From Phycisphaerales bacterium (GTDB lineage Bacteria; Planctomycetota; Phycisphaerae; Phycisphaerales; UBA1924): a stretch of 5,845 nt of DNA. Shown piece by piece: positions 1 through 5,297 of the stretch (position 1 is its first letter; the number at the start of each line of letters is the position of its first letter). The stretch lies in assembly GCA_007124345.1 (NCBI GenBank), contig SLFH01000161.1:1-5845 (forward strand), in the 5' to 3' direction. The notes beneath the pieces were generated by a model, which saw only the letters and a list, made by a program, of their open reading frames with translations, did no database searches and was not told the DNA's origin. The position numbers and the translations under genes were made by a program.

Positions 1-1
1 C

Positions 2-451
2 CCCGCGCGGATGGACGCCTCCGAGGCGATCACCCGCACCGCGACGGGCAAGCCGATGGCCTTCCCCGAGGCGGTCGAGGCGACGCTCTTCGACACCGTC
101 GTCGAAAAGCCCGAGAACCTCGTCGCCACAGCCCGCGAGTGGGTGCTCGCCCAGCCCAAGCCCGTCCGCGACGACGAGCCGAACCGCTGGATCGGCCGCG
201 ACGACCTGAAGGCCGGCGTCCGCAAGGCCCTCGACAGCGTCCGCTCAGAGCTCTCGGGCGACCCCGCCCAGTCCGTGCTCAAAGCGGTCGGGGCGGGCCT
301 GGACGAGGGCTGGCGGGCCGCTCTGGCCTCAGAACGCGCGAGTCTGATCCGTCTGCGCAACGAACCGCCAGGGCGGGAGGCGATCGCCGCCTTCTTCGCC
401 AAGTCCGGCGCAAGGCCCGCCGCGAAGGAAGCTTCGGGCAAGCGGGCCTAG
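2..451 (+). CDS. Enoyl-CoA hydratase/isomerase (crotonase family), C-terminal part, 5' end missing
   Basis: The reading frame is open to the left edge of the window, so this is the last 149 residues of a longer protein; the ATG at 11 is internal, not a start. The segment around window bases 35-140 fits the crotonase pattern 'TGK-x-hydrophobic-xx-EA-xx-x-L-xD-xVV', seen here as TGKPMAFPEAVEATLFDTVV, which follows the active-site half of the fold. The C-terminal stretch (LDEGWRAALASERASL, then GREAIAAFF) matches the closing helices of enoyl-CoA hydratases and of the hydratase half of FadB/FadJ proteins. Because it stops right after the AAFF segment, no 3-hydroxyacyl-CoA dehydrogenase domain follows. 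Family members hydrate trans-2-enoyl-CoA in the second step of beta-oxidation, or carry out related isomerase or hydrolase reactions. The oxyanion-hole glycines and catalytic glutamates lie outside the window, so the exact reaction is undetermined. The downstream acyl-CoA dehydrogenase supports a beta-oxidation role. Confidence 0.68.
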   Translation, partial: PARMDASEAITRTATGKPMAFPEAVEATLFDTVVEKPENLVATAREWVLAQPKPVRDDEPNRWIGRDDLKAGVRKALDSVRSELSGDPAQSVLKAVGAGLDEGWRAALASERASLIRLRNEPPGREAIAAFFAKSGARPAAKEASGKRA

Positions 452-511
452 GCTCGGCTCCAGCCGACACCCGACAGCACCCGAGCCGATCGCGGACACG
501 GTGCGGAGCGG

Positions 512-541
512 TTTCTCAGAATCAGGCATCGCCCCTAAGGT
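512..541 (+). promoter_or_regulatory. Possible sigma70-type promoter for the acyl-CoA dehydrogenase gene (weak)
   Basis: TTTCTC at 512-517 and TAAGGT at 536-541 are separated by 18 bases. They stand out because this patch is one of the few AT-richer spots in the gap. Both hexamers deviate from consensus (TTGACA/TATAAT), and promoter consensus in the likely host group is not well defined, so this is only a candidate. It would give a leader of roughly 70-75 bases. Confidence 0.22.
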
Positions 542-605
542 GGTGCGGTGAGTCGACACAATCAATCGCCCGCGAGCGGCACAACGCCGATGGCGGACGA
601 CACGC

Positions 606-613
606 GGAAGGAG
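606..613 (+). promoter_or_regulatory. Ribosome binding site fixing the acyl-CoA dehydrogenase start
   Basis: GGAAGGAG lies 8 bases before the ATG at 622. The frame is open far upstream (to about base 139), but that extension is arginine/proline-rich read-through of the crotonase gene in another frame. This strong Shine-Dalgarno sequence, and the start of family-like protein sequence, decide for 622. Confidence 0.75.
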
Positions 614-621
614 CGATTCCG

Positions 622-2607
622 ATGGCGGACCTGAAGAACCTCAAAGGCGTCTCCGAAAAGGACCGGCGCCTGCTCGAAGACGCCGAGTCCCTCCTCGGCG
701 CCGAGCCCACCAACATGGGCGGCGTCAAGAACATGTTCTGGGGACGCTTCCGCGAAGACCTCTACTTCCCCTACCCAGACATGAGCCAGGAGCGAGCGCA
801 GGAGACCGCAGAGTGCGACCAGCTCCTCGCCAAGCTCGAGGAATACCTCCGCAACGAGCACCCCGCAACCCTCATCGACCAGGAGCAGGAGATCCCCGAC
901 TGGGTCATCCGCAAGCTCTTCGAGCTCGGTGTGCTCGGCATGACCATCCCCAAGGAGCAGGGAGGCCTGGGCATGGGCATCACCAGCTACAACCGCGTGC
1001 TGGAGTTGATCGGCAAGTACTGCGGCTCCACCGCCGTCGTCGTCAGCGCCCACCAGTCCATCGGCTGCAAGGCCATCATGCTCTTCGGCACCGACGAGCA
1101 GAAGCAGCGCTGGCTGCCCAAGCTCGCCACAGAGTGGCTCAGCGCCTTCTGCCTTTCTGAGCCCAATGTCGGCTGCGACGCCGGCGGGCAGGAGACCCGC
1201 TGCGAGCTCTCCGAAGACGGCGAGCACTACATCCTCAACGGCGAAAAGAAGTGGGCCACCAGCGGCGCGCTCTCGAGCATCTTCACCGTCATGGCCAAGC
1301 AGAAGATGGAAGACGGGAAGGAGCGTGTCTCCGCCCTCGTCTGCACCCCCGACATGGAGGGCGTGGACATCTTCCAGAAGAACCGCTCCAAGTGCGGCAT
1401 CCGGGGCACCTGGCAGGCGCGCATCAGCTTCAAGGATGTCCGTGTGCCCAAGGCAAACCTCCTCCACAAGGAGGGCAAGGGCCTCAACGTCGCCCTCACC
1501 TGCCTCAACTACGGGCGTTGCACGCTCTCGGCCGGCATGCTCGGCGGCGCCAAGCGGGCCGCCGAGCAGGGCGCCAAGTGGGCCCAGACCCGATACCAGT
1601 TCCAGCGCCCCCTCAGCGACTTCGAGCTCGTCCGCTCCAAGATCGCCAACATGGCCGCGCTCAACTACGCCATGGAGTCGGTCCTCTACGCGACCACGGG
1701 CTTCCTCGATCGGGGCGACGAGGACATCATGCTCGAGACCGCCATCTGCAAGGTCTTCTGCTCGGAGATGGGCTGGCGCGTTGTCAACGACGCGATGCAG
1801 ATCATGGGCGGCGAGTCGTACATGACCGAGAACGAGATCGAGCGCATCTTCCGCGACAGCCGCATCAACATCATCGTCGAGGGCGCAAACGAGGTCATGC
1901 AGTCCTTCGTCTTCGGCTACGGCGGCAAGCAGCTCGCCGAGAAGATGGTCGGCGTCAAGGACGCCGTCGGCTGGGACAAGGACGAGAGCTTCGGCCAGAA
2001 CTTCAAGCGCATCAGCGCCGGCATGCGCAGCAAGACCATCCGCAAGGCCGCGATCCCCCTGGGCATCGAGATCTTCCTCCGCGTCCGCCCCAAGGCCCCC
2101 AGCATCACCAAGGTCGATCCCTCGCTCCGCAAGGTCGCCGCCAGGCTCGCCCGGTATGTGCGCGACCACGCCCACGAGTTCAAGCGCACCAGCGCCCGCT
2201 ACGAGGAGAAGCTCCTCGCCCGCCAGATCGTCCAGGCCCGCCTCGCCGACAGCGCCATCTACCTCCACGCCTGGGCCTGCACACTCTCAAGGCTCGACGC
2301 GCAGCTCAAGGCCGGCGCCGACGGCATCGAGTTCGAACGCGACCGCGCCGCCGCCGAGCACTTCTTCGCCATCGCAGAGACAGAGATCGACAAGGTCTTC
2401 AGCGAGCTCTACCGCAACACCGACGAGACCATGCTCAAGGCCGCCGACAAGGCGATCGCCTACAACGACTCCCTCCCCAACGACCTCTTCATCATCCCCG
2501 AAAGCTCCCCCGTCGCAAAGGGCGAAGGACGCGAGGCCCGCAACGAGGGCGTCAAGCAGTTCCCCGGGGGCAGCGCCGTCAGCGCCAACCAGAAGACCGA
2601 CGCCTGA
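622..2607 (+). CDS. Acyl-CoA dehydrogenase, long VLCAD/ACAD9-like type
   Basis: This FAD flavoprotein would catalyse the first step of beta-oxidation, alpha,beta-dehydrogenation of acyl-CoA, passing electrons to electron-transfer flavoprotein. At 661 residues it is far longer than the roughly 380 residues of short- and medium-chain enzymes and close to mitochondrial VLCAD/ACAD9. Domain order: N-terminal helical domain (about 60-175); middle beta domain with the flavin/substrate signature LSEPNVGCDAGG (from about 178) and KKWATSG (W211); C-terminal helical domain with R299, the RYQFQRP segment (R324) and the FAD-contacting QIMGG (393-397). The catalytic base is E420, in IVEGANE, the position used by VLCAD. 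A further helical domain (about 500-640) resembles the VLCAD C-terminal domain linked to dimer or membrane association; no transmembrane segment or signal peptide is seen. Oddity: the usual GSDA signature reads GCDA. The long-chain preference is inferred from architecture only. It is probably expressed with or near the upstream crotonase gene and ends at a terminator. Confidence 0.93.
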   Translation: MADLKNLKGVSEKDRRLLEDAESLLGAEPTNMGGVKNMFWGRFREDLYFPYPDMSQERAQETAECDQLLAKLEEYLRNEHPATLIDQEQEIPDWVIRKLFELGVLGMTIPKEQGGLGMGITSYNRVLELIGKYCGSTAVVVSAHQSIGCKAIMLFGTDEQKQRWLPKLATEWLSAFCLSEPNVGCDAGGQETRCELSEDGEHYILNGEKKWATSGALSSIFTVMAKQKMEDGKERVSALVCTPDMEGVDIFQKNRSKCGIRGTWQARISFKDVRVPKANLLHKEGKGLNVALTCLNYGRCTLSAGMLGGAKRAAEQGAKWAQTRYQFQRPLSDFELVRSKIANMAALNYAMESVLYATTGFLDRGDEDIMLETAICKVFCSEMGWRVVNDAMQIMGGESYMTENEIERIFRDSRINIIVEGANEVMQSFVFGYGGKQLAEKMVGVKDAVGWDKDESFGQNFKRISAGMRSKTIRKAAIPLGIEIFLRVRPKAPSITKVDPSLRKVAARLARYVRDHAHEFKRTSARYEEKLLARQIVQARLADSAIYLHAWACTLSRLDAQLKAGADGIEFERDRAAAEHFFAIAETEIDKVFSELYRNTDETMLKAADKAIAYNDSLPNDLFIIPESSPVAKGEGREARNEGVKQFPGGSAVSANQKTDA

Positions 2608-2632
2608 GCCGCCGGGGCCCGCGGGGCTTTTT
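2607..2632 (+). terminator. Rho-independent terminator after the acyl-CoA dehydrogenase gene
   Basis: The arms AGCC-CCG (2607-2614, with one bulged G at 2611) and CGGGGCT (2622-2628) form a seven-pair stem around a seven-base loop, followed at once by a run of five T (2628-2632, the first paired). The structure begins on the last base of the stop codon. It separates the beta-oxidation genes from the 2-oxoacid dehydrogenase operon. Confidence 0.65.
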
Positions 2633-2659
2633 CGCGCCCCGTCCCACGCCCCGCCGACC

Positions 2660-2665
2660 TACACT
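2660..2665 (+). promoter_or_regulatory. Possible -10 element for the pdh operon (weak)
   Basis: TACACT at 2660-2665 matches the TAnnnT core of a sigma70 -10 box and lies in the leader just downstream of the terminator, where an operon promoter is expected. No recognisable -35 hexamer sits 16-18 bases upstream; that region is almost all C and G. Transcription from here would start near 2672, placing the inverted repeat at 2674-2699 at the very 5' end of the message. Confidence 0.28.
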
Positions 2666-2673
2666 GGGCGCGA

Positions 2674-2699
2674 CGCGGGACCGACGCTGTCGGTCCGCG
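2674..2699. repeat. Inverted repeat in the pdhA leader
   Basis: GGACCGAC (2678-2685) and GTCGGTCC (2689-2696) are perfect reverse complements around the three-base centre GCT. The pairing extends by three further base pairs (CGC 2674-2676 with GCG 2697-2699) across one bulged G at 2677. It ends 12 bases before the pdhA Shine-Dalgarno sequence (GGAG at 2712-2715). There is no T run, so it is not a terminator. It could be an RNA hairpin at the start of the transcript or a DNA operator for a dimeric regulator; the sequence does not decide between these. Confidence 0.6.
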
Positions 2700-2721
2700 C
2701 CCTCCAGCCACGGAGCGTTCC

Positions 2722-3849
2722 ATGCCGAAGAAAACCGTCTACAAGGCCACGATCGAGCACATCCAGATCCTCGACGAGGACGGAAAGCTCGACGCCTCGC
2801 TCGCCAAAAACACCCTGACCGACGAGGAGGTCGCCTTCCTCTTCGAGCAGATGGTCATCTGGCGACACCTCGACGAGGTCGCGTTCAAGCTCCAACGCTC
2901 CGGACGCATGGGCACCTACCCGCAGAACAAGGGCCAGGAGGCCGCCGCACTCGGCTCGGGCTTCGCCGCAAAGAAGGGCACCGACTTCCTCGTCCCCTGC
3001 TACCGCGAAAACGCGGCGCTCTTCCTCCACGGCCTCGCCCCCCACATGATCCTCCTGCACTGGATGGGGGACGAGCGGGGCAACCAGATCCCCGACAATG
3101 TTAACTGCACCCCCATCTCAATCCCCATCGGCACCCAGATGCTCCACGCCACAGGCATCGCCTGGGCCTACAAGATCCGCAAAGAGCCCCGCTGCGTCGT
3201 CACCTACTTCGGCGACGGCGCCACCAGCGAGGGCGACTTCCACGAGGCCATGAACTTCGCCTCGACGCTCGAAGTCCCCTGCGTCTTCTTCTGCCAGAAC
3301 AACCAGTGGGCCATCTCCGTCCCCCGCGAGGTCCAGATGGCCTCAGAGACCGTCGCGCAGAAGGCCCTCGCCTACGGCATGCCCGGCGTCCAGGTCGACG
3401 GCAACGACATGTTCGCCGTCTTCAAGGCCACCCGCGACGCGCTCGACCGCGCCCGCAAGGGCGGCGGCCCCACCTTCATCGAAGCCGTCACCTACCGCCT
3501 CGCCGACCACACCACCGCCGACGACGCCAAGCGCTACCGCGATGTCAAGGAGGTCGAGGCCTGGACGAAGAAAGACCCGATCATCCGCCACCGCAAGTTC
3601 CTCGAGTCCAAGGGCCTCTGGTCGGACAAGAAGCACGCGGAGGTCGAGGCCAAGGCCAAGAAGATCGTCGACGAGATCATCAAAACCGCAGAGGGCATCG
3701 AGAAGCCCTCACCCGCGGACATCTTCAACTTCACCTTCGCCGAGATCCCAGAGCAGCTCAGGATCCAGCGCGACACCATGCGGACAAACTCGCTCGGCCA
3801 GGACCCATCGCAGACCGGCCTGAAACCCGAACACGCGCACACGCGTTGA
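2722..3849 (+). CDS. pdhA: Pyruvate dehydrogenase E1 component, alpha subunit
   Basis: This is the alpha subunit of the ThDP-dependent E1, which decarboxylates a 2-oxoacid and reductively acetylates the lipoyl group of E2; it works as an alpha2beta2 heterotetramer with the pdhB product. The 375-residue length is typical of the Bacillus-type subunit. The ThDP/Mg motif runs from GDG (164-166, in GDGATSEGDF) to NN (193-194, in CQNNQWAIS). The active-site loop HTTADD contains H263, with threonines at 264-265 where animal E1 alpha carries its regulated serine. The C-terminal segment (KKDPIIRHRKFLESKGLW) closely recalls Bacillus PdhA. GGAG at 2712-2715, six bases before the ATG, supports the start. 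pdhB follows after one small gene. A branched-chain 2-oxoacid substrate cannot be excluded, but similarity recalled from memory favours pyruvate. The last 20 or so residues are a polar tail of unclear role. Confidence 0.92.
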   Translation: MPKKTVYKATIEHIQILDEDGKLDASLAKNTLTDEEVAFLFEQMVIWRHLDEVAFKLQRSGRMGTYPQNKGQEAAALGSGFAAKKGTDFLVPCYRENAALFLHGLAPHMILLHWMGDERGNQIPDNVNCTPISIPIGTQMLHATGIAWAYKIRKEPRCVVTYFGDGATSEGDFHEAMNFASTLEVPCVFFCQNNQWAISVPREVQMASETVAQKALAYGMPGVQVDGNDMFAVFKATRDALDRARKGGGPTFIEAVTYRLADHTTADDAKRYRDVKEVEAWTKKDPIIRHRKFLESKGLWSDKKHAEVEAKAKKIVDEIIKTAEGIEKPSPADIFNFTFAEIPEQLRIQRDTMRTNSLGQDPSQTGLKPEHAHTR

Positions 3850-3877
3850 TCGGCCCCGAAGGCACGCGGAGGCGACC

Positions 3878-4159
3878 ATGCTTGTCCAGCTCACAGATCA
3901 CAAGGGCAACGAAGTCTGGATCAACCCGGTCCATGTCAAGATGGTCCGCCAGAAGAAGCCGGGCGTCGTCGAACTCTTCATGGCCGTGACCGCAAACTGG
4001 GGCGCCCCCACCATGCGGGCCACGGGCGAACTGCACGAGATCATCGACCGCATCAACGCCGCGATGCCCGCGGACCTCGGCGCCTACACACCGGCCCTCG
4101 AAGAGCAGCAGTCCGACGACGACCACAGCGGAGGCACCGCCGCAATCTTCGCCGGTTGA
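3878..4159 (+). CDS. Small SwrD/FlbD-like protein encoded between pdhA and pdhB
   Basis: A 93-residue protein is preceded by a clear Shine-Dalgarno GGAGG (3868-3872), five bases before the ATG, 28 bases after pdhA and 62 before pdhB, so co-translation from the pdh message is likely. Residues 1-65 follow the pattern of the small SwrD/FlbD family: an opening strand (MLVQLTDHKGNEVWINP), a VHVKMV strand, a middle strand with a TMRATGEL turn, and a closing helix (HEIIDRINAAM). SwrD/FlbD proteins are about 60-70 residues long and are known from flagellar operons, where SwrD of Bacillus affects motor power. Here the region around residues 35-45 looks longer than usual, and residues 68-93 form a polar, acidic, probably disordered tail. 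No signal peptide, membrane segment or catalytic motif is visible. The family assignment is from pattern memory and is tentative; that the gene is real is much surer. Its function in this operon is unknown. Confidence 0.8.
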   Translation: MLVQLTDHKGNEVWINPVHVKMVRQKKPGVVELFMAVTANWGAPTMRATGELHEIIDRINAAMPADLGAYTPALEEQQSDDDHSGGTAAIFAG

Positions 4160-4207
4160 GAGACACACCAAACACACGCGGGCAGCGAAGCCCGAGCAAC
4201 CGAAACC

Positions 4208-4211
4208 GGAG
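4208..4211 (+). promoter_or_regulatory. Ribosome binding site deciding the pdhB start
   Basis: GGAG lies 10 bases before the ATG at 4222. The frame is open upstream to a TTG at 4156 that overlaps the stop of the previous gene, but the 22 residues this would add are Arg/Ser/Thr-rich and unlike E1 beta N-termini. The family-like sequence MPELNLVQAINQAL begins at 4222. The spacing is a little long, so this site is only moderate. Confidence 0.6.
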
Positions 4212-4221
4212 CACCACCGAG

Positions 4222-5196
4222 ATGCCCGAACTCAACCTCGTCCAGGCGATCAACCAGGCCCTCGCGCAGGAGATGGAACGCGACGAACGCGTCGTCGTCC
4301 TCGGCGAGGATGTCGGCCTCAACGGCGGCGTCTTCCGCGTCACCGAAGGCCTGCAGGCCAAGTTCGGACGCGAACGCGTCGTCGACACCCCGCTCGCCGA
4401 GTCGGGCATCATCGGCACCTCGATCGGCCTGGCGATGGCCGGCATGCGCCCCGTCCCGGAGATCCAGTTCGAGGGATTCCTCGGCCCCGCCTACGACCAG
4501 CTCGTCAACCACGCCGCACGCTTCAGAACAAGAACTCGCGGCGCCATCACCATCCCGATGACCGTCCGCGTGCCCGTCGGCGGCGGCATCCACGCCCCCG
4601 AGCTCCACTCCGACTCGCCAGAGGCGATCTACTCGCACAGCCCGGGCCTGAAGGTCCTCATGCCCTCAACGCCCTACGACGCCAAGGGAATGCTGCTGGC
4701 CGCCATCCGCGACCCCGACCCCTGCATCTTCTTCGAGCCCAAACGCGTCTACCGCTCCTTTAAGGAGGAGGTCCCCGAGGGTGACTACGAGGTCCCCATC
4801 GGCCAGGCCAAGGTCGTCTCCGAGGGCGACGACATCACCGTCGTCACCTGGGGCGCGACCGTCTTCCAGTGCCTCGCGGCCATGGATGAGCTGCCCGACG
4901 ATGTGTCCGTCGAGCTGATCGATCTGCGCACGATCTACCCCATGGACACCGACACGATCACCGAAAGCGTCCGCAAGACCGGGCGCTGCGTCGTAGTGCA
5001 CGAGGCGCCGCGGACGGCGGGCATGGGCGCCGAGATCGCAACGGTCATCCAGGAGGCCTGCTTCCTGCATCTTGAGGCCCCGGTTCAGCGCGTCACCGGC
5101 TTCGACACCGTGATGCCCTACTACAAGCTCGAGCTGGAGTACCTGCCCGAGTCGCCCCGCATCGTCCAAGCCGTGCGCGAGTGCCTCGCCTACTGA
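4222..5196 (+). CDS. pdhB: Pyruvate dehydrogenase E1 component, beta subunit
   Basis: The beta subunit of the E1 heterotetramer supplies the glutamate that activates the ThDP cofactor and contributes the surface that docks on E2. The 324 residues match the usual family length. Visible landmarks in order: GEDVGLNGGVFRVTEGL (from about 31), DTPLAESGI with the ThDP-activating E60, the FEGF segment, GGGIHAPELHSDSPEA with the conserved active-site H129, and the PSTPYDAKGMLLAAIRDPDP segment. The C-terminal half is a transketolase C-terminal domain (roughly 200-320) with VTWGATV, DLRTIYPMD and VVHEAPRTAGMGAEI. These are strikingly close to Bacillus PdhB and also shared by branched-chain E1 beta. The gene follows the small SwrD/FlbD-like gene by 62 bases and precedes the E2 gene by 101 bases. 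No lesions are seen. Pyruvate is the likely substrate, by inference from resemblance. Confidence 0.93.
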   Translation: MPELNLVQAINQALAQEMERDERVVVLGEDVGLNGGVFRVTEGLQAKFGRERVVDTPLAESGIIGTSIGLAMAGMRPVPEIQFEGFLGPAYDQLVNHAARFRTRTRGAITIPMTVRVPVGGGIHAPELHSDSPEAIYSHSPGLKVLMPSTPYDAKGMLLAAIRDPDPCIFFEPKRVYRSFKEEVPEGDYEVPIGQAKVVSEGDDITVVTWGATVFQCLAAMDELPDDVSVELIDLRTIYPMDTDTITESVRKTGRCVVVHEAPRTAGMGAEIATVIQEACFLHLEAPVQRVTGFDTVMPYYKLELEYLPESPRIVQAVRECLAY

Positions 5197-5243
5197 CCCC
5201 GACTCGCCCGAGCGTACCGGACGCGAAAGAATCAAAACCGAAC

Positions 5244-5270
5244 GGGGGCAGCGCCATCAACGCCTCCCCC
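5244..5270 (+). repeat. Hairpin between pdhB and the E2 gene
   Basis: GGGGG (5244-5248) pairs with CCCCC (5266-5270), and GCG (5251-5253) with CGC (5261-5263), around a two-by-two internal loop and a seven-base loop. No T run follows, so it is not a standard intrinsic terminator. It lies in the only gap of about 100 bases inside the operon and ends 17 bases before the E2 Shine-Dalgarno site. It may be an mRNA processing or stability element, or nothing. Confidence 0.4.
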
Positions 5271-5297
5271 CCACGACAGCAAGACACGAGGACAACG

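Larger units (their letters stand above)
452..621. other. Intergenic region between crotonase gene and acyl-CoA dehydrogenase gene
   Basis: No credible gene lies in this 170-base gap. It begins with overlapping inverted repeats: GGCTCGG at 451-457 pairs with CCGAGCC at 481-487, while TCGGC at 454-458 pairs with GCCGA at 463-467 across a four-base loop. The two pairings share bases, so only one can form at a time. Neither is followed by a T run, so an intrinsic terminator is not supported. The second half holds a weak promoter-like pair and, at the end, the ribosome binding site of the next gene. Confidence 0.5.

Noticed and set aside
139..621. Upstream extension of the acyl-CoA dehydrogenase frame
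   Set aside because: The added 161 residues overlap the crotonase gene in another frame and are Arg/Pro/Gly-rich; the strong ribosome binding site at 606-613 places the start at 622.
562..2268. A 568-codon open frame on the - strand opposite the acyl-CoA dehydrogenase gene
   Set aside because: Its product is a monotonous Leu/Ala/Glu/Asp/Gly/Val-rich sequence with no motif, as expected for the mirror of a C-ending-codon gene; the + strand frame has clear catalytic motifs.
1251..3104. A 617-codon + strand frame spanning the acyl-CoA dehydrogenase gene, the terminator and the start of pdhA
   Set aside because: It is Arg/His/Pro/Gln-rich shadow sequence crossing two real genes and a terminator; the length reflects scarce stop codons in GC-rich DNA.
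4755..4768. Palindrome CTCCTT-T-AAGGAG with an internal Shine-Dalgarno-like sequence inside pdhB
   Set aside because: It encodes the normal Arg-Ser-Phe-Lys-Glu-Glu segment of the family, and no downstream start opens a credible frame; at most it could cause a ribosome pause.
5203..5212. Short palindrome CTCG-CC-CGAG after pdhB
   Set aside because: The loop is too small for a stable hairpin, there is no T run, and a four-base match is expected by chance in such GC-rich sequence.
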